A stretch of DNA of 64,000 nt, taken from contig NZ_JACXJA010000036.1 in NCBI RefSeq assembly GCF_014705615.1, forward strand, positions 1 to 64,000. Reading direction: 5' to 3'. Origin of the DNA: Paenibacillus oceani. GTDB taxonomy: Bacteria > Bacillota > Bacilli > Paenibacillales > NBRC-103111. The notes beneath the pieces are model-generated. The model did not search any database. It was not told the DNA's origin and saw nothing but the letters and a program-made list of their open reading frames with translations. Shown piece after piece: positions 60,229 through 64,000 of the stretch. Made by a program: the position numbers and the translations under genes. The stretch's first letter is position 1. Each line of letters starts with the position of its first letter.

Positions 60229-60285
60229 ACTATACCCCTTCCCCAGACTTTAAGAATGAACAGCGTCATGCAAGCCGTCAGCGGC

Positions 60286-62034
60286 TTACTCTTCTCTCGT
60301 TTTTTGCGTAATCCGGAAAATGACGAACTCCGCAGGCTTCACCGGAGCGACGCCGATTACGCAGATGAGGCGGCCGTTGTCGATATCGTCCTGCGTCATC
60401 GTGCTTCTGCCGATATTGATGTAGAACGCTTCGCTTGGGCTTCCTCCGGTAAGAGCTCCGTCTCTCCATACCCGGGTCAGGAACGCGTCGATCGTCCGCT
60501 GTACGCGTGCCCACAGCTGCTCGTCGTTCGGTTCGAAGACGACCCAGTTCGTGCCGTTGCGGATCGATTCTTCCAGGAAAATGAACAAACGTCTGACGTT
60601 GATATATTTCCACAGTCCGTTGGAGGAACAAGTGCGGGCGCCCCATACGCGAATCCCTTGTCCGGCAAACTGACGGATCAGGTTGACCCCTTGCGGATTG
60701 AGAATATCCTGCTCGCCCTTATTGTATTGGCAGTCGAGTCCGACTACGCCGCGCACGACCTCGTTCGCAGGAGCCTTGTGCACGCCGCGCGTATTGTCCG
60801 AACGGGCATAAATACCGGCCATCGAACCTGAAGGAGGTATGTAGATGTTGCGTTTGTCGAGGGGATCGAACACTTGCAGCCACGGGTTGTACATGGCGGC
60901 GTACTGGCTGTCGAAAATGTTGCGGTGCGTCATGACGTCCGCCACTTTCGTCTTGTCGCGCGGAATGTCGAGAATCGCAAAACGGCTGCCCAAATTCTCG
61001 CAATGCGCAACCAGCGCAAGCTGAACGTTCGGGTCGGTTACACCCGGAACCGCCATAATGCTGGCGAAATCGTTGTCGATAAACGCCTGGATACCGGTAC
61101 GCTTGCCCGGACCGCGGTCTTGGCCCATGAAGTCGGAAGCGGACAAATTGGCCAGCGAGCCGTCGCTGCCTCCGGACAGGGCGATCTGGAACTTGCCTTG
61201 CGACTCGCTGCTTCCGGATACGACCTCGAACGGTGCGACCGCGCCGAAATCGCCGCTGGAGATGTCCTGCACTTTGACGATATTCGAGCGTGCCATCACT
61301 TTCTCGATATGGTTCGCCGCCGAGACGTTCAGCGACATTTTCTCGAACGTTTCCGCCTCGTCGCCATAGAAGACGTGGAACGTAAATTCGCAGGTCGTGA
61401 GCACTTTCGCCGGAAGCAGATTTTGATCCACGACGGAATCTCCGCCCTCAAGCGCCGACTCGAGCTCGATAATGTTGTCCTGGGAAGAGACGACCTTGTT
61501 GTACTGCTTCTCTCCGCCCGCTTCGAAAGCGACGACGTCGCCTACGTTGAATCCGGCATTGTTCTTCACACGGTATTGCTTGGCTTGTCCCGCTTCGCCC
61601 AAAATTTCATAGATTTGCGTTTTGGCTTTGCTGGACGGCACGACGGCAATCCTCACCTGGTTGCCCCAAGTTCCCGGATTTTTCGACTGGATGTTCAGAA
61701 CGGCCGATTCCTTGCTGCCGCCCGCTTGGTTGCTTGCCGGCTTCGCGTCGGATGGCGCTACCCGCATAATGAACGCGCGGGACCCTCCGTTCAGAAAAAA
61801 GTGCTCTACGGCGTAAGCCAAAAACCGGTAATCGCCGAAAGCATTTTCGGACAAATATCCTCCGAAGATACGGTTAAAATCGGCAACACTCGTGACGAGC
61901 TGCGGAAGCCCCTCGATCTCCCCGCGTTGAGCCAGACCGATAAAGCCGGCTGTACTCGTGCTTGCACCTTCAAGCGGTTGAGCGCCGCTGTCAAACTCTT
62001 CCACATACACGCCTGGCGATAAATACTCAGCCAT
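60286..62034 (-). CDS. Contractile tail sheath protein
   Basis: A 582-residue sheath subunit. I use the ATG at 62034, which gives the family N-terminus AEYLSPGVYVEEFDSGAQPL; the ribosome site there is weak. Conserved parts: TSTAGFIGLAQRGEIEGLPQ near residue 25, AVEHFFLNGGSRAFIMRV near 71, and the C-terminal domain with PPSGSMAGIYARSDNTRGVH near 400, GIRVWGARTCSSNGLWKYIN near 461, RRLFIFLEESIRNGTNWVVF and GRLICVIGVAPVKPAEFVIF at the end. Only one sheath gene is in view, whereas Afp/PVC have three. Confidence 0.96.
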   Translation of the reverse strand: MAEYLSPGVYVEEFDSGAQPLEGASTSTAGFIGLAQRGEIEGLPQLVTSVADFNRIFGGYLSENAFGDYRFLAYAVEHFFLNGGSRAFIMRVAPSDAKPASNQAGGSKESAVLNIQSKNPGTWGNQVRIAVVPSSKAKTQIYEILGEAGQAKQYRVKNNAGFNVGDVVAFEAGGEKQYNKVVSSQDNIIELESALEGGDSVVDQNLLPAKVLTTCEFTFHVFYGDEAETFEKMSLNVSAANHIEKVMARSNIVKVQDISSGDFGAVAPFEVVSGSSESQGKFQIALSGGSDGSLANLSASDFMGQDRGPGKRTGIQAFIDNDFASIMAVPGVTDPNVQLALVAHCENLGSRFAILDIPRDKTKVADVMTHRNIFDSQYAAMYNPWLQVFDPLDKRNIYIPPSGSMAGIYARSDNTRGVHKAPANEVVRGVVGLDCQYNKGEQDILNPQGVNLIRQFAGQGIRVWGARTCSSNGLWKYINVRRLFIFLEESIRNGTNWVVFEPNDEQLWARVQRTIDAFLTRVWRDGALTGGSPSEAFYINIGRSTMTQDDIDNGRLICVIGVAPVKPAEFVIFRITQKTREE

Positions 62035-62167
62035 TGTTTCCCGGACCTGTTTGCCTGTCCCTCGGTTTCGCCTGGGACATTGCGGCAAACGAATGCCAGT
62101 TCTCTCCTTTCAGCTTTTGCTTTATGTTGCAAAATGGAGGAATGGCGCTTTCGGCCATCGTTCCATT

Positions 62168-62968
62168 CTACTTCAACACCCATGTCCCCAGATTAACCGT
62201 GACGCCCTGCCTGACCGTCACATCCATAACCGCCGGTTCCCCGTCCTGCGCACGCACGCTCAGCGACGCCGGATACGCTTCGACAGCGCTTCCCGGGAAG
62301 GCGACCGCGATCTCTCCGCGTTCCGTCGTCCTGGTCCGGTATACCGGCAGCAGCATCGATCCGCGCGAATAGGCAGCCGCCAGCGGACGTTCCAACCGGA
62401 ATCGTTTCTGATACTCGATCGTATCGTGGATTCGGACCGTTTCCCGGGTTTCCTTCGCCCCCCGGCCGACGAGCACGAACGTATCGCCGCAGCCTGCCGG
62501 CACCGACAGACCGGATACCGCGATCTCCGCGGCCCCTTCCGGCGTCTCCTCCTCCGCGAGACGCCCTACGGCGCATTCCTCGGAGGAAAGGGCAGCCGTG
62601 ACGAGCGCTCCGCGCACCGGATTCCCCGACGCATTCGTAACCATAGCCCGGATCAGGGTGTCGCTCGGCCGGTACGGATAGGAAGGCAGCGGGAGCAGCG
62701 GAAGCTGAACGATTACATTTCCGGTACTGACCGAAATCAGCCGCGTTTCCCGAAAATAATAAGTAGAATCGATTTCCAGCTTATACTCGCCCGGTTCCAA
62801 ATCGTTAAATATGTACGTGCCGTCCGGCTTGCCGACCGGCCTCCTCGGGTAATTCGCCAGCCGGACTTCCAGCTTCCGGTCGGACGGCGGCGCGGCAAGG
62901 AAACTATCGCGCAGCAGCACGACCAGGGACACCCGGCTTTTCATACGAACGATCCGCAGTTGTTCCAT
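62168..62968 (-). CDS. eCIS-associated Ig-like/carboxypeptidase-regulatory-like protein
   Basis: A 266-residue protein from the ATG at 62968 behind TTAGGGGG. The N-terminal 100 residues are like a carboxypeptidase-regulatory or prealbumin-type beta domain (KPDGTYIFNDLEPGEYKLEI near residue 50). A second such domain follows (LIRAMVTNASGNPVRGALVT near 106), then a third beta-rich part with RTTERGEIAVAFPGSAVEAY. It is placed between DUF4255 and sheath genes and ends 133 bases before the sheath start. The function is unknown; surface decoration or sheath-end capping is possible. Confidence 0.85.
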   Translation of the reverse strand: MEQLRIVRMKSRVSLVVLLRDSFLAAPPSDRKLEVRLANYPRRPVGKPDGTYIFNDLEPGEYKLEIDSTYYFRETRLISVSTGNVIVQLPLLPLPSYPYRPSDTLIRAMVTNASGNPVRGALVTAALSSEECAVGRLAEEETPEGAAEIAVSGLSVPAGCGDTFVLVGRGAKETRETVRIHDTIEYQKRFRLERPLAAAYSRGSMLLPVYRTRTTERGEIAVAFPGSAVEAYPASLSVRAQDGEPAVMDVTVRQGVTVNLGTWVLK

Positions 62969-62979
62969 GCGGATTCCCC

Positions 62980-63549
62980 CTAACCTTGAATCGAGACGTC
63001 TCGTTCGGTAACCCGCTTGGTCGTTTTGACTCGAGTCGAGTCGATCATAACAGGTCCTGCAACGTAACTGACGGACAACCGGTAAGGCGTGTCGGCAAAA
63101 TTCCACATGTTCAGCAGCGCATCGCCGGGCATGCTTTCCATCACGACGCGCACTTCCTCATTCCGCTCGGCAAGCGTGCCGACTAACGCCGGGCCGCGCA
63201 GGACGGAATGATCGTACAGCACTTGCATCGCACGACCGAGAATACGCTGCTCATCCAAGGCTCGGGATTGCAGCTCGGCCGGAGAATGCACCGTCATCAA
63301 GTAGTGAAGATCCACCGTCATCGGCGGAAACTGAATTTCGCCCGTTCCCCGCGAGACCATCTGGGTTTTCCGGCTGTCGCCGCTCTCCCGTACGCTGTAC
63401 AGAAACAGCGACAAGTAGAAATCCCCCTTGTCCACCGGGCTGCAGAGGCCGATCAGCTCGGGCTGCGGGATCGGATCGGGCGTCATGCGCTCCCGAAGCA
63501 GCTTGATGAGGGAAGCGCTAACATCGGCTATGACGGAATATTCGCCTAT
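62980..63549 (-). CDS. DUF4255 (Pvc16/Afp16-like) cap-type protein, apparent ATA start
   Basis: A 189-residue DUF4255 protein, the family thought to cap or terminate the eCIS sheath and tube. Conserved text starts at IGEYSVIADVSASLIKLLRE and continues PDPIPQPELIGLCSP, GDFYLSLFLYSVRES and PPMTVDLHYLMTVHSPAELQ. The family N-terminus maps to an ATA at 63547-63549, six bases after GGGAGTGG. No ATG, GTG or TTG lies in frame between the upstream stop and the ATG at 63486, which would remove the conserved first 21 residues. Either ATA is used or a shorter protein is made. Confidence 0.9.
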   Translation of the reverse strand: MGEYSVIADVSASLIKLLRERMTPDPIPQPELIGLCSPVDKGDFYLSLFLYSVRESGDSRKTQMVSRGTGEIQFPPMTVDLHYLMTVHSPAELQSRALDEQRILGRAMQVLYDHSVLRGPALVGTLAERNEEVRVVMESMPGDALLNMWNFADTPYRLSVSYVAGPVMIDSTRVKTTKRVTERDVSIQG

Positions 63550-63806
63550 AAGTATCCACTCCCAACCGCAAACGGTAAGTCGTTCGGAAAGGCCGCCGCC
63601 AAACCACGCGCAACGATCAAGCGCCGCCTATTCGGCGGCACCCTGATGCATGCGTGTATGCAATGTCCGGCTCTCTTTCGTATCCATCGAATTGCCTATT
63701 GCAGGCAAGCCATGCGTGACATTTTCCGACTCTACTCTATTATATAGGTAAAATAGTGTACTTAGCTATAGCGATTTCGGTGAGATTTACCACAATTTAA
63801 GCTCTC
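63550..63806 (-). promoter_or_regulatory. Intergenic region before the eCIS structural operon
   Basis: Between the ATPase stop and the DUF4255 gene. On the minus strand there is a TATAAT at 63744-63739 without a clear -35, and a small hairpin GCCGCC-GAATA-GGCGGC at 63644-63628. This is a possible second promoter for the genes to the left. Confidence 0.35.
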
Positions 63807-64000
63807 TCAATAATGTTCGAAGCCGGTTCGCGGGACGATTTTCCCGGATTTCTGCAGTTCGTGGCGCACGGCGTGAACCAGATGCCGCATGCCGATCCCC
63901 GTCCCTCTCTCCGCAGCCAGAAACGCCGCCGACAAAACGACGTTTTTGATATTGCCTCCGGCGATTTCGTACGATTTGGCCAGCCATTTGAAATCCACGT
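63807..64000 (-). CDS. AAA+ ATPase of the eCIS (C-terminal end only)
   Basis: The last 64 or so codons of a gene that continues beyond the right edge. FKWLAKSYEIAGGNIKNVVL then SAAFLAAERGTGIGMRHLVH is the typical C-terminal lid of eCIS AAA+ ATPases (Pvc15/Afp15-like), ending VPRTGFEHY. The Walker motifs lie outside the window. The gene is upstream of the DUF4255 gene on the same strand, as expected. Confidence 0.88.
   Translation of the reverse strand, partial: VDFKWLAKSYEIAGGNIKNVVLSAAFLAAERGTGIGMRHLVHAVRHELQKSGKIVPRTGFEHY

Noticed and set aside
26163-64000. Reading the right part as a prophage
   Set aside because: Sheath, tube and baseplate genes are present but there is no capsid, portal, terminase, integrase or lysis gene. 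AAA+ ATPase, DUF4255 and DUF4157 are eCIS markers.
41524-64000. Type VI secretion system
   Set aside because: No TssJLM membrane complex, ClpV or TssBC two-part sheath is seen; a single-chain sheath and gpI/LysM proteins point to eCIS.

Overview
The window looks like chromosome of a spore-former of the Paenibacillus/Cohnella type. The genes are moderately GC-rich with strong AGGAGG-type ribosome sites and frequent GTG/TTG starts. It carries lutABC, a YpdA-type bacillithiol disulfide reductase, stalk (copper amine oxidase N) domains, yhbD-like remnants and many intergenic repeats. The first 1.7 kb is visibly richer in A+T than the rest. No rRNA, tRNA or CRISPR array was seen.

Left part (1-26 kb): two divergent secreted-protein genes; then lutABC plus a fumarylacetoacetate-hydrolase-family gene; a 1-kb gene-free stretch full of repeats; an SGNH hydrolase; and a seven-gene minus-strand catabolic operon (split UxaA-type dehydratase, two SDR dehydrogenases, cyclase-family hydrolase, DUF4177-like protein, RbsD pyranase) divergent from a LacI-type regulator. 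Two matching operator-like sites lie between regulator and operon. Together with the FAH-type hydrolase and lactate oxidation this fits a non-phosphorylative deoxysugar (L-fucose or L-rhamnose) route ending in pyruvate plus lactate; that is inference. Next come a PstS-like membrane protein, a lysine-rich beta/gamma-crystallin protein, a histidine phosphatase, a DUF695/RraB protein, a Gfo/Idh/MocA oxidoreductase, an AraC regulator fused by deletion to the end of a solute-binding protein gene, ypdA, a Nudix gene and a decayed yhbDEF locus.

Right part (26-64 kb): an extracellular contractile injection system (eCIS, phage-tail-like particle), nearly all on the minus strand. From the right edge it runs: AAA+ ATPase (partial), DUF4255 cap-type protein, Ig-like protein, sheath, tube 1, tail-assembly chaperone, DUF6760 protein, tube 2, a 1640-residue disordered protein, LysM adaptor, gpD-type hub, gpV spike, gp25, two baseplate J-type proteins, a tail protein I with beta-propeller, and a conserved eCIS accessory protein. 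A plus-strand pair (PAAR-like tip, MORN membrane protein) follows. After these come a TolC-like coiled-coil protein with a stalk domain, a degenerate class III cyclase receptor, an acetyltransferase, an NTT-like transporter with HEAT and cyclic-nucleotide domains, an RsbW/RsbV/RsbU-like partner-switching set, and a DUF4157 protein. There is no capsid, portal, terminase or integrase.

The most unusual signals are these: a T TTT TTG slippery heptamer that would join the chaperone frame to the DUF6760 frame by -1 frameshifting; ATA codons exactly where two eCIS genes should start; the giant disordered protein in a tape-measure-like position; a cyclase domain lacking both metal aspartates; and a dispersed family of about 200-bp hairpin-forming intergenic repeats.
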